DNA from: Bactrocera neohumeralis
Lineage: Eukaryota > Arthropoda > Insecta > Diptera > Tephritidae
Direction: 5' to 3'
Assembly: GCF_024586455.1 (NCBI RefSeq)
Contig: NC_065923.1
Location: 70,157,076 to 70,221,075, forward strand
Length of the DNA stretch: 64,000 nucleotides
Of the stretch, positions 22,950 through 34,600 are shown one piece after another. The translations under genes and the position numbers were made by a program. The notes beneath the pieces were generated by a model. It did not search any database. It saw only the letters and a list, made by a program, of their open reading frames with translations, and was not told the DNA's origin. Each line of letters opens with the position of its first letter. Positions within the stretch are counted from its first letter, which is position 1.

Positions 22950-24450
22950 CCGTTGCATCAGCAAATAGACGTTAAAAATTTTACGATCAAAACACTCAAA
23001 TTCACTGACGCTCAATAAAAGAAGAACGCTTCGAGGTTGGAGCGAGAAGTGAGCGCTGAACATTTGCAATTTCATAACCAATTTATTTTCAATTCAATTT
23101 CGAAATGCAGCATGACCACAGCTGTGCGGAAAAAGGGACGGTAGGGAGCATGCAAATAAAACGAAACGCACATGTGTGAGTGAAGGTGGAGCATGTGCTC
23201 TTACAAACTACACTACTCGTATGCAATGCGCACCGAAAACAAAAAAGAAGAAATGTTTTTCTGGAAACAAGCAATTTGCCTGTCGGCGCTGTATTTGTAC
23301 TTGTGCCGCGCGCCAACCCCTTTTGCCACAGCAACGCTCACTCGTACGCACTCATTCACTGTATTCGAATATTTTCTATGCAAAATAAGTCTACCAGAAA
23401 ACAAAGAAATAAATAAAATACAATTTTCACTTGTTATCCAGCGGCCGTCCAATGAGCGGCTGTGCCGGCGCTGTGTGGAGCCGCAGTGGGGGTACTGGAG
23501 AACTGGTTGAAAAAAGCTGCCCACAAACAGTGAAAAGATTTTTGCTGGACAACAAGTTGAGCGCAGCGCCGTACAAATGCTGTGACCTAAAGGCTTTTTG
23601 GCAAGCGCAAATAAAGTGACACACAAGCAACAACAACAACAAAATAGCAAGCACTGACAATGCCAAAAACAATAGGGCTCGCGCGCGGTGGGTGGTTTAA
23701 AGGGCAAGCGCCTGGTTGCGGCATTTGGTCAGCAGGTTTTTGCGTGCTGTCGGCTTGCTGCTGCACGCCGCTGGGGCAACACGCAACAACAGTGGAAATT
23801 ACATTTTAACCTTTTGTGTTGTTTAAATGGACAGCCGGCGGCCACCTGTATGTGTCCGGTGCTGTTGCGCAGCGCAGCAAGTTTTTTTTATGTTTTTTAG
23901 TGGCTTTGTGTGCCAGCTTGACTATGCGCCTTGCGACTTTTTAACATTAGCGCTCGTTTTTATTTATTTTTTTACTTATTCTTTTACTATTTTGCTCGCT
24001 TTTCGAATTTTTTAAGCGCGAACTTTCTGTTGCTGCTTTTATCATTATTTTTCATCTGTTGTTGTTACTTTCTTCTGCATTTTAGGCCAACAAATTACTC
24101 TCCATCCAAACGCAATTGCGTTTTTAATATTGTTTTTTTTAGTGCCAGCGGTAGAAATTACTCATCGCTGTGAAGTGTAAAGCGCATTTGTGAAAAAAGC
24201 TAAAATTTATTTGAAAAACAACTGAAAAAATATATTGTGGAGTACAATAAACAACCAAAAATGCAAAGCGTTGCCCAACGCCGCGAAATACATAAAGAAT
24301 GAAATCCTTGCCGTTGACATTTTTATGATGAGCGACAAAGTGGTTGTAAAATGCTGAAAAAGGTGAAGGAAAGTTAAAAAAATTGTATGCAAATACGAAA
24401 AATTGTAACATCGAGGATATGGAAAATGGAATACAGTAGAGTGGAAGTGC
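22950..24450. other. GC-richer intronic block without a supportable gene
   Basis: Open frames overlap in nearly every frame (for example 23213-23707 minus and 23431-23619 plus), rich in Cys, Leu and Phe, with no initiation context, domain or splice structure I recognise. The sequence looks unique rather than repetitive, so a conserved noncoding element is as plausible as anything else. Confidence 0.45.
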
Positions 24451-24745
24451 AAATGGAAAGGTGACTGATAAACTAATAAAAAGATAGAATAAATAAAATC
24501 AAAATAAAAAGAAATAAAAACTTAAAAAAAAAATATTTTAAGGTTATCTTATTTAAACATATCGTACCATGGTTTAAGAAATGGTATACAGCAAAGAGTT
24601 CAATGGAAAGTTTATTGATAAATTAATAAAATAATAAAAGTTAATTAAATAAATAAAAAATAAAAAAAATTAAAGTGAATAAAAATATAAATAAATGTTT
24701 TGAGTTTATTTGATTAAACAACCGTTGCATGGTTTTAGGCGCATA
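24450..24745 (+). repeat. ~150-bp tandem duplication in A-rich DNA
   Basis: GGAAAGGTGACTGATAAACT with a following AATAAATAAAAT run recurs ~150 bp later as GGAAAGTTTATTGATAAATT with a similar run. The copies are followed by CGTACCATGGTTTAAG and CGTTGCATGGTTTTAGGCGC respectively. The second copy ends in a TTTTAGGCG word resembling the GCATAC box. Confidence 0.65.
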
Positions 24746-24774
24746 TAATTTAATTTTTTTGAAGATATCGTGTA

Positions 24775-24920
24775 AAACAAAAAAGTTATTCTTACAATGA
24801 CGTGGACTTGATCAGTCAGTTTGTATGCCAGTTATAAGCTAAAGTGGTCCGATATGGGCCATCTCGACAAATGAACTGCTTTTTGGCCAAAAAAAAACAT
24901 GTCAATAATTTTAGATGGAT
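24775..24920 (+). repeat. Single diverged 154-bp dispersed repeat unit
   Basis: Contains GGACTTGATCAGTCAGTTTG, TATGCCAGTTATAAGC and AAAGTGGTCCGAT in the family's order. One unit, truncated on both sides. Confidence 0.75.
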
Positions 24921-26360
24921 ACCACTACACTAATAACTGCCTGCTTGCTTCTTAGTTCTTCTTACTTCTTTATATAACTACCGACTCTTTGCCTCATTAT
25001 GCCATTGTAAACATAGCGTGCATCTTGTATGTGGCATTCAAACATCGGTTGCAAGTGTGCGGTTAGCCAAATCATCAACAGCAGCGGTGGTTGCACCGTT
25101 ACCAAGCACACACACACACGTAACACACCATAATGTAAAACAAACACGGTGCAAAGAGAAACGGAGCAGCAACTGCATTATAGGCCGCCGCAATTCACAA
25201 GTAACCGCAAGTTGCAAGTACTCAAGCTGTCAGCAACAGCGGCCAGGCGCCAAGTCAGCTAACAGACGGAAAGACAAATAAGCAGCAACTGGCTTGTGCA
25301 CAAAAACAACAGCGCACAAAAGCAAATCTAAGGTGTGAAAATAATAAGGATGATACAAGAGAATATAATAATAAAATAAAGCTGCAGAAAAGGGGCAAGT
25401 GGGAGTTGCGGCATTAGCAGAAAATTAAATTTCTTGTGTTGCGCTGTAAATATAAATACTTCACTTCCGGAAACGTATTTATTTGAGCACCAGTAAGCAA
25501 CCGCAGTGCTGCACTATGCTACATGCCACACCTGCTTGCCGCATTTGGCTGGGCATTTCTTTCAAATCCCATATTTTCTAAGGCACAGGTAAGCAGCACA
25601 TCTTTACAACGCTTCATAATACACACACATACACTTACAAGTGTGCTAGTGTAAAGATTGCAACGACTTTTGTGCGCACCTATACCGCTGTAAATTACCG
25701 CTGCCAACCGCAAGCACACACTGGCTGGTGAAGAAATTGAAATTTGTTGGTTTTGTTTTAGTGCAGGCAAGCGTGCAATGCATATCGTTGAGTTCGGCTG
25801 GGTGTGTGCGTATGCTTGGTTTGCGTGCTAAACGTCTTGCGTTGCGGTTTTTGCTGCATTTGACTTTGTGGTTGCACAATACACAACTCGCCAAAGCGCC
25901 GGCCAAACTGCAGCTCGCACATATGCGTGTGTGTTAAAAACCACATGAGTGTAACTACATGAGTGTATATGTATGTATATGCATTCCCAGGTAGAAGGGT
26001 ACACCTTTGCTTACGCTGCATTTTTACTTGCTTCACTGGCTCGTGCTGCCTTGGCAGTTATTGCTTGTCTGAGAAACGCCTCTTTAATCAGTGAGGCGTT
26101 ATATGTAGCATGGGTAGCTGTTTTGCCCACTTTTCTTTAGGTGACGCCCCTGCTCTTACTACCATAGCGTAGGTAGGCAATACTCTAAACATAATATCTT
26201 AAATTGTACATGAAATATCTTGTATTTAAAAAACTAATTTCAATTGGAAACCAATATCTTCTATTTAATTTCGATTGTAAACAGGTAAAATTATTATTTG
26301 TTTATAAATTCTGATTTAATAATGTTCTGTTAAGCTGTTATTGAGATATTTCTAAAAAAT
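24920..26360. other. Intronic DNA, no gene seen
   Basis: Unique-looking sequence with CA-rich tracts and overlapping short frames on both strands (25519-26036). A small stem, AACGCCTC paired with GAGGCGTT, lies at about 26073-26099. No coding or RNA gene is supported. Confidence 0.45.
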
Positions 26361-26364
26361 TACT

Positions 26365-27065
26365 GCATACTTTTAGGCTTGCTGACATATGTAAATGTAT
26401 GTATATATACAAGAATGCTTCGATTTAAGTTCTTAAGAAAATACTTTATTATACACGCTTCATAAATTCTATAAATTTACTTTGTAACCGATAAGCGCTT
26501 AACAGTATGTAAAACTTTTAGTTATAAACTTTAAAGAAAGGGAAAGAAATTTATATTTGATCATTTGCCATTAATAGAATTAAATATTTTTGTAAAGAGT
26601 AAAAATTGATTACAAATTAAAATTATGCGCCTAAAACTATGTAATGAATTTTTTGGAGTAATTTGCGTTGATAAAGGTATTTAACTCAAAGTTTTAAAAA
26701 ATTTCTTTAAAAGATTCTGTTGAGTTGGAACTTAACGCATGATCGCCTAAAAGTATGCAACTTTTTAGTTATAGACTAGAAGGAAAGAGCGAATATACAT
26801 TTCGATACAAAGTCGATAATTCTTCAAATTGACATAGTTTTATTTAAAAACGGAAAATTTTTAAAACAGTTTATGCGCCTGAAACTATGCAACGAACTTT
26901 TTTAATAATTAGAATTGATAAATGAGAGAGGCTATAAGGCTGTTACACTCAAAGTTTGTTAGAATTTCTTTAAAAGACTCGATGCAATTGGCACATACCT
27001 TATAACGCCTAAAAGCATGCAATATTTTTATGTTATAATCTTAAAAAAAGCGTGAGTATTCGTTT
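26365..27065 (-). repeat. Inverted GCATAC-box satellite, 248-bp dimer
   Basis: After one plus-oriented GCATACTTTTAGG at 26365, the complementary box CCTAAAAGTATGC recurs as variants at 26498, 26630, 26746 (perfect), 26878 and 27008. Spacings are 132, 116, 132 and 130, and several copies extend into GCGCCT or CGCCT. The dimer period is 248 (26498 to 26746 and 26630 to 26878) or 262. Alternate half-units share TGCAACTTTTTAGTTATAGA-like and AACTCAAAGTTTTAAAAAAT-like words. The box is the same as at 17-18 kb but inverted, and the flanks are different. Confidence 0.9.
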
Positions 27066-27079
27066 TACGTTCGATAATT

Positions 27080-27480
27080 CAACGGCATTTCGGAGCACTA
27101 TACCATATAGCTGCCATATAAACTGAAGTATCACAATCAAGTGTTTGTATGGAAAACTTTTTTATTTCAGAAGATAGCATATATTTAAGACATTTGGCAT
27201 AGATTGTTTGCCAAAGCAAGGTTATAACCTCACAGTATTTTTTTTTGATCGAACCGCTATACCCTATAGTTGTCATATAAACTGGGCAATCAAAATCAGG
27301 TGTTTGTATGAAAGACTTTTTTATTTGGCAAAATATCTTCATGAAATAAGTCCTGCATTATTGTCCAACCCAACACTATAATCTCCCAGCAAGTTGTTAA
27401 GATCGGGCCACTATGGCACATAGCTGTTATACAAACTGATCATTGAAAATTAAGTTACAGATTTTTTATATTCTTCTAAG
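27080..27480 (-). repeat. 154-bp dispersed repeat, three units
   Basis: AGCTGCCATATAAACTG at 27109, AGTTGTCATATAAACTGG at 27268 and AGCTGTTATACAAACTGATC at 27422 are spaced 159 and 154 bp, with TGTATGGAAAACTTTTTTAT and CAAAATATCTTC words between. Reverse complement of the 52- and 58-kb family. It begins where the inverted box satellite ends. Confidence 0.88.
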
Positions 27481-27599
27481 CTATAAGAATGGCATTTCTG
27501 AAGGGTATTATAAATCAAGATACAGATTTTGTATAATTTTCTGATTTATAAAGCTGAAGTTATCGATTTTTCTTATTTTATTTCTATTTTTCACTAATC

Positions 27600-29260
27600 A
27601 CTTTTAATTACAAATTTCTTATTTGTAGTTAGCATTTTTTTTCTTGATACTCTTCATAACTGTCTAAGCCATTTGCTTCGCTCTGTCTATGCATTACTAG
27701 AAATTCACTCATATTTGCTTAAAAATATTAAATATTTCGCCTAAGACCTTTAGCATTTTGCCGCATGCTCAGTCCCTCCGGGCTAACCAACCAATTTACT
27801 TTTACGCTTCAATTGGAAAACTTAATTTGACCAAAAGCTACTTTTAATGCCGGTAGACTTACGAACTTAACTACTTGCCAGCGCACAAGCTATGCACCGT
27901 TGTGTACGAAGTAAGCAGCTAAGTAGAAAATATACTTTTTGACGAAGTAAATCATATTAACTTGAGCCACAGCATTCAATGTGGTTCAAATGTAGCAATA
28001 AATTCACTTAAATCCAGCAAAAGTTGTTGCTTTGCTTTGTTCTTGAATGTACAACTCGCGCGCACAATACAGCCGTAATACCTGTCTCCCCGTGGAGCGG
28101 CTTTAGCAAGTTTAACTTACGATTTTATTCATACAAATGTATTACCTATAATGCCAATAAATAAAATTACATTTTGTGTCTCCACTACGGTGAAGTTTGT
28201 GTGGCAGCATAGAGAGAGTAAAGCGAAATAAAAAAGAAGAAAACAACGAAAAAGAGAAAGAACTGAAAACATCCCAAGCCAGCTTAAAATACAATTAAGC
28301 AAGGATTTTGTTTTACAAAATATCACCAAAAGCCTACAAAAATACTTTAAGTACAAGTAGATAGCAGTAGTCGATAGACAGTCGGGTTTGTTGCTTTGAC
28401 TTTGTCGCCAATACCAATGCTTGGGTAACTTTTTCGTTTATTTTTTCACACACCCAAAAGACCGTTCTGTCTTTCTGACTCTTCAACATCTCCCTACTAC
28501 CCTCCGCTACCGCCTCCGTGAGGCTTATGCCTTGCTGCCTTTGTTTAACCTGCACGCACTTACTTCCAGAGCCGCTGGCTGCGCGTACCTTGCGTCCGGT
28601 CTTAGAGTAGCTTATGGCATTTTACCTTTAGCTTTCGCTCCTTTGGGACGCTGTAAATAGTGAGGTTGGCATTTCTTTCGGCTTTTGGCAATATTTCTTG
28701 GCGCGCAAGGCGCAAAGGCGTAGCAAATAAAGCGCTGCTGCTAACGCAATAAAGGTTGAGTTAAACGCAAATATGAACTCTACGCAATCGAGAAGAGTGA
28801 GTAAGAGTCGAAAAAGGCTATAGTATAACTGTATAAACGCCTATCTACTAGCCATGTTTTCCTTTCTGTGCTCTTGTATCTTTTTACCTTGCTTTTCAAG
28901 GCATCCGGTTGCGTATTAAATGTCTTAGTTTGCCGCCTTTCAGCCTTGGTTTTCTATTAGGTTTACCGCCCGCCTGAGGCATACGCTTTGATGTTGCCAA
29001 AAATCCCGTTAAATTGATTTTGAGGCACAGCCATCCCTTCACTGCTGCCCATACCTTTTGTGTGTGGGCAACTATAACTCAAGGCAGTAATTTAGGTTGT
29101 AACGGGAGATTGGGGTAGGTGTGGCCGCGCAATGACAATTGCGATAAATTTTGTGAGGTAACATTTTTTGGCAATACCTCGGGTTGACAGTGAATTTATG
29201 TAGTTTTGGGCAACTAAAAGAGCTGAAGGGTGGTAGAGCAACTCCGATCACCCTATCCCT
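27600..29260. other. Intronic DNA, no gene seen
   Basis: Appears unique. Short frames at 28129-28660 overlap on both strands and have no family resemblance. There is no sign of a Bruno-family exon or an RNA gene. Confidence 0.45.
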
Positions 29261-29760
29261 TGCAGCTACAGGAATTAATGTTTGAAAGTTTCCAAACCGA
29301 TTTAAATAGTGGAAGGAAAAAGAAAGCTTCCTATGAAAGTTCCTATAAGCTTTCATGCTTTAAATGTGAAGCATTCGGAGAGCTTTAGTGAATTTTGTAT
29401 ATTTGTGAGTGCAATGAAACTGGTTTACTGATATCGTGGAAAATAATATAAACTATTGTGCGCTTTTGAGAGCTTTCACTATATTCACTATATATATAAA
29501 TTGCGTCAACAGCTCTATAATTTGAAGCTAAAGGAATTAATGGTTTAAGTTTAAAAGTTTCTAAAACAAAGTAGTTAGTAGAAGGTAATAAAAAGATTTC
29601 ATGGGTGAGCTTTATTGATTTAAATGTGAAGTATTTGGAGAGCTTTAGTGAATTCTATATAATTTTGGGTGTAATCAAACTTGTTTTACCAATACCGAAT
29701 CAAAATACATAAACTTGTATGTGCTTTCGAGAGCTTTCCTATACACAATATATAAATACT
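29260..29760 (+). repeat. ~262-bp tandem duplication
   Basis: AGGAATTAATGTTTGAAAGT, TTTAAATGTGAAGCATTCGG and AGAGCTTTAGTGAATTTTGT in the first copy recur about 262 bp later as AGGAATTAATGGTTTAAGTT, TTTAAATGTGAAGTATTTGG and AGAGCTTTAGTGAATTCTAT. Two copies lead into the AAAGCTT array downstream and share its AGCTTT words. Confidence 0.8.
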
Positions 29761-29939
29761 ATTTTGCTAGCAATAAACAGCTAATATAAACATTTTGATT
29801 AAAAGATAATTTTTGGATAACTGCAGCGCTTTCAGCCAACTTTAATTCAACTAATTCGTTATAAATCTGTATTTAATGTGAAAGATCGAATAAAAGCTTT
29901 ATTTATCCTATTTGCAACTTATGAAAAACTGGAAATTTT

Positions 29940-30830
29940 TAATTTTTTTTTTCATAAAAGCTTATGTAAAAGCTGTAAGCATTTAGCCTTTAGTGAAAAC
30001 TTGTTTTTGTAAATGATTTAGATGTTTAAATAACCTCGAAATTTTCTGGTAAGTTTATTTCGAACCGCTTGATGACGAATTGCTATTCTTAAGTGAAAGC
30101 TCGACTAGACGTTGAATTCGTCTTATGCAAAACTTGTGTAAAGTTGTAAATTTTTAATATTTTTTTAGTAGTTTTCATGAAAGCTTTTAATTAAGTTTCA
30201 AAGTTTGCAAATTTACAGTTTAGTTACATTTTATAAAATTTGAAGTCTTTTATATGTATAAATTTGAAACTTTTAGCAAAATTGACTTCATCAGATACAA
30301 AATTGACTCCACCCGATTCATAATGATTAAACCCGAAACTTATGTCAAGTTGTAAATTTTAAATAATTTTTCATATAAGCATTTGTAAAAGCTCTAAAGC
30401 TTTCAGCATATAGTGAAAGCTTGTTTTTGTAAAATTGTAACCTTTTATATATTCATAATGAATAAAGCGAAATTCTATGTTAAATTTTAAATTTTAAATA
30501 ATTTTTTATATCAGCTTGAGTAAAAGCCCCAAAGCTTTATATAGCAAAACTTGTTTTTGTAAAATTTTATGTTTTTACAAATCGGCAATGCATAAACTCG
30601 AAAATTATATTAGGTTGTAAATTTTTAATGATTTTTCAAATCAGTTTATGTAAAAGCTCCAAAGCTTTTGACATATAGTGAAAGCCTTAAGTGAAAGCTC
30701 AACTAAACTTATTTCAGGACATCGGAAGCTTGTGCAAAATCATATTTTTTCATATTTGGTTTTACTTCAAAAAATCTTTTGAGAAAGCTCCAAAGCTTTA
30801 CTATAGTTTCCCAATACATTAAAGCATCTT
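29940..30830 (+). repeat. ~131-bp array with core AAAGCTCCAAAGCTTT
   Basis: Cores at 30387 (AAAAGCTCTAAAGCTTT), 30522 (AAAAGCCCCAAAGCTTT), 30652 (AAAAGCTCCAAAGCTTT) and 30783 (GAAAGCTCCAAAGCTTT) are spaced 135, 130 and 131 bp. Weaker copies occur from 29968 onward. The core has inverted arms AAAGC and GCTTT. Units also share CATATAGTGAAAGC, TTGTTTTTGTAAAAT and GTTGTAAATTTTTAAT. Confidence 0.88.
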
Positions 30831-33580
30831 AACCAGATATTAACTGTAGCAATATCATGCGCACAGCGTCATTAAAATAAGTAAATTAAGCTTCAATAGC
30901 CATACCTGTACGCAAATAACTCACATTAATTCGTTAAGCAGTAGCAAAACATTTTAATGACCGTTACACGTATAATGTTGCTTCTTAACTAACTGCCGGC
31001 AAATGCACCTTTCTTAACTTAACTGGCGCATAAAGTTCATTAGCGTTATAAAAGTGCGTAATTACTGTCATTTTGCGCTTCACTACACGATACACGCCAC
31101 ACCGAACACCGTGTTTCTGTTGCATGGATATATATTTTTATGAAAATGAACGCCACTATATACATATTGAATTGCAACTTTTACTACAAGCGTTATACAG
31201 CTTTCATTTCAGTGCTAATTGCATTCATTTTATGAGCGAGTATTCCGCAGCCGAGTGGGGGAGCGTCTGCGAGCATGAGGCACAAAGATAGTGCTTTTAT
31301 TTGCAACATGATAACTACTATGACCTTCATTATGGTCACTAGTACTTTACCTGCTACAAATTACGGCGTATATTGCTGTATTATTGCAAGTGTAAACTTT
31401 GTTTTTCTACTATTTTCTTTGCCTTTGCTGAAACGCCATTGCTTGCCTAGAGCTTCAGTATTTTAGTTGGCTCATTTTGCTTAACGGTAGTGGTTTACAG
31501 GTTTGTTGGCTCATAAAGCCGCCAAATTGCTAAAGAGTAGCCAAGTTTAAGTACTTTGAAGAAAATGTTGGTGCCGTTGAGTGGGGCGCATGAGTAAGAT
31601 TTTGAGTGGTACCCAAAACCAAGCAGATTTGCGGACCGAGTTTCGAATCCTTGCAATGACAGTCTATTGGTTTAACGCTTGTTAATGTGTGCGTATTGCA
31701 TTGGATTACGTAGTTTTGGCGAAACATTGCGGTTAGTACCCAGTAAGGAAAACGGTTGCGTAATAAAGGCATATATTTCATGATAAAATGAAGAGATCGT
31801 GATGAGTACTTCTATCATCCAACTTCAAAACTAATCTAACTTAAGAAAAATGTAATATAAATTGCAAAATTTATCAATTCCCTTTTTCGCCATATTGCTG
31901 CTTTTTTATTAAATTTTCGTACCGGGAACTTTAGACACTAACTCATTTCAGTAATTTTTATAGCTGCGCTTAAGCATTATCTCAAGTTCTCCTTTTGCAA
32001 ACCTCGTTGAAGCCCTTATGCAAGTATACGCTACCTTGTGGCAAACTTTTTACGCCCAACACGTTATACATTTTTAATGCTTTGTGGCCAAAGCGTTATT
32101 TTTTGTTGTTGCTTTGGCCAACTACTAGCTAGTAGGCAACATAAAACCGACGCGCGTTCACTAAATATGAAGCAAAATCTTAAACATATAACAGCGGCAG
32201 CAAGAAATAGTACAAAAAAGCTGCTGTGGCAAGTGTCTTTAGTGGCGCAAGTCCATCACACATACATATGCGAGTATACAGCGGCTTCAGCAGGCATGTG
32301 GCATGCATTGCATACCACTGCGGACCAATAGTTGCAACACAGTAAGCATAATTGCCAACATTGTGGCGCCTGTTGCATTGTGGCACTATGCAGCAGCACA
32401 TTAAAGCGCCACACACAAGGCTGCATCATTAAGGTGCCACGAGTGGCAAGCAACACCAATACACATCGGTTTATATACGTTGATATGCAACTCTTCTTAA
32501 CTCCGCCTTTGGACACAGTATCTTGGTTGTTGCACCGTCGCCTAGCGCTGCAACATAATCTAGCATGTTCATCTGCTTGTTGCAACACTGTCTTACCGCC
32601 GTTGGCTGCTTGTCGTCTATGCGCTACATTGTCTTCATTTGCTGCTTTAAGCGCTACATTTCCATCTTCATCTTTGGATTCTGCCGCAGCTGTGGCATCT
32701 TCATTAAGTATACTATAGCTGCTTATTTGCTGCCACACAGCCGTAGCGTCCCAAGGTGGCCATGTTAGTGGCTGACGCCGTGCCTGTGCGACAATGTAAG
32801 CTGCCTTTCTGCTTGCCGCACATACACACACACTCACAAGCGTGCCCGCTGCGGTTGCTGCAAGCTACACCTTCTGCCTTTCTTACGTCACTTTCTTACC
32901 TGTGCGCTGTCTTTGGGGTGCAATTTCAGTGGCTTTATGTTGAACGCGCGTGCACCACCGTGCGCTTGTCTATGTGCGCTGTCTGTCTGCGCACTGGCTT
33001 AGGCAACTGTTGCCAATTAAGCCCACAAAAGCGCAGTCGATTTAAGTGCCGCTGTGCGCCTTGGGTCCTTTACGCCACTCTGACAGTTCGCTCACTCACT
33101 CTTAGCTCTTTTCGACTTTCTTGCGTTCTCCAACGCTGCTATCTGCGTCGGTTTTTGCAATGCTCTGCATTAAAGCTCAAAAATAATAGCATACTTCTGT
33201 GCTGTTGCTGCATTACATGTAATTTTTTTTTTACATTTTTGCTTTGCTGCCATGCCTTGCGGTCACTTGTGGCAAGTTCTTTTGTAATTTTTCATCAGCA
33301 TTTCACCTGGCAGTTAAGCGAATGTGCTTTTAAGCATTGCGGCTTTGTAGAATTTTGTCAGCTGCGTAGCGGGCATAATTAATTGTTTGAAATAATTTTT
33401 TTTGCGCATACAAATTAGTTTCTTGATAAATTTTTGGCATATAGAAATATTTTGCTGGTTCTTGCAGGACATGCTCCCGGTAATGCAGGTGATTTGTCAC
33501 TGGCAAATTGCTTAAACTTTTTAAGCTTCTCCTTTATTTTTGGTAAGGTTTTTCATAACAATATATGCAATATATAGAGG
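30830..33580. other. Intronic DNA with a GC-richer, stop-poor block
   Basis: No gene is supportable. From about 32.0 to 33.4 kb composition is more balanced, and the longest open frames of the window lie here: 208 codons plus (32756-33382) and 193 codons minus (32256-32837). They overlap, are Cys-rich and contain no domain I recognise, although a Cys/Leu-rich hydrophobic stretch occurs near the end of the plus frame. Such frames are expected by chance in stop-poor DNA. Confidence 0.5.
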
Positions 33581-33589
33581 GGTATACAT

Positions 33590-34600
33590 ATGTATTTTTG
33601 AAGTATTTTTCTTTCCATTCTACGTTAGAAATTCTAAGCAGTTGATTGGTATAAAAAGTGTGTTGCCTAAATCTGTATTTCGTTGCTAGTAATGGCAGAT
33701 AAATAAATTCATAATCGGCCTACTGAGCAAACTATTCGCAACACCATCACCCATCTTGAAACCCAGCATTCATTTTTGAATGTTATTCGACCGAATAGAC
33801 CACGTTCAGCACAAGTTCAGAAAATTTAGCAGCCAGAGTCGATTAGTTGATACTGAAGCGTCGCCCTTCCCGAGATCTTGCCTCTATTGGCTCTTGAAAA
33901 TTGAAAGCGTCGAGCAAAATTTTGTTCAGCGATGAGGAAACTATGTCAATAAAGAAGCAAAATTTGACATTTGATTCAGAAAAAATAAAATATTTGGTGT
34001 GCTGTCTGGGCCGGTGGAATTATCGGTCCATATTTCTTCAAAAATGAAGCCGGTGAGAATGTAATCGTCAATGGCGACCGTTATCACGCCATGATAACCG
34101 ACTCTTTGATGCCTGAAAAGCTATGAAGCTATTGAAATCGGCGACATTTGGTTTCAACAAGGTGGGGCCACTTCTCACACATCGCATCAATCAATGGGTT
34201 TATTGAGAGAACATTTTAGTGAGCAGATAAATTCACTTTTTGAGCCGGTCGATTAGTCAGCAAGATTGTGTCGATATCACATCGTTCGAATTTTTTCTGC
34301 GGAGATATGTGAAATCTAAAGTCTATGCGGACAATCCCGCTTTGATACAGACCTTGAAGCAAAACAATACGCATGTCATTCGCGAGTTACCAGTCGAAAT
34401 GACCGAACGAGACATCAAAAATTGGTCTTAAAGGATGAACCATATGCGACGTTTAACATTTGAAAGAGAAAATCTTCAAAAATAAATGCCAAAGTATGTT
34501 CTTTCGAATGATAATAATCTTACAACATTAAATTTGAAGTTTCTGTGTTTTTTTCTTTAAAAAAGTAGGGAACCTCAAAACTAATAGTAAAACAATATAG
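33590..34600 (+). pseudogene. Degenerate mariner-family transposase copy
   Basis: Fragments of a mariner-type DDE transposase occur in several plus-strand frames. Positions 33715-33830 give a helix-turn-helix-like TEQTIRNTITHLETQHSFLN then RPNRPRSAQ. Around 33922-33945 is ILFSDEE, the first catalytic Asp (33931-33933). Positions 34010-34110 give GGIIGPYFFKNEAGE then NGDRYHAMITDS. Positions 34149-34180 give WFQQGGATSHTSH, where the family has WFQQDGA. Positions 34260-34430 give DITSFEFFLRRYVKSKVYAD then IRELPVEMTERDIKNW. The second catalytic Asp is changed to Gly and the third position reads Glu, with stops and frameshifts between blocks, so it is inactive. The C-terminal 63-codon open frame at 34240-34431 is the best preserved piece. 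Terminal repeats were not resolved. Confidence 0.9.

Noticed and set aside
23213..23707. 164-codon minus-strand frame
   Set aside because: Overlaps several plus frames in a GC-richer block; no domain or exon boundaries seen.
26073..26099. Small hairpin AACGCCTC...GAGGCGTT
   Set aside because: Only an 8-bp stem, with no terminator or RNA-gene context.
32256..33382. Longest open frames (208 codons plus, 193 codons minus)
   Set aside because: They overlap on opposite strands, are Cys-rich without a recognisable domain, and lie in stop-poor, more balanced DNA where long chance frames are expected. No splice or initiation evidence.
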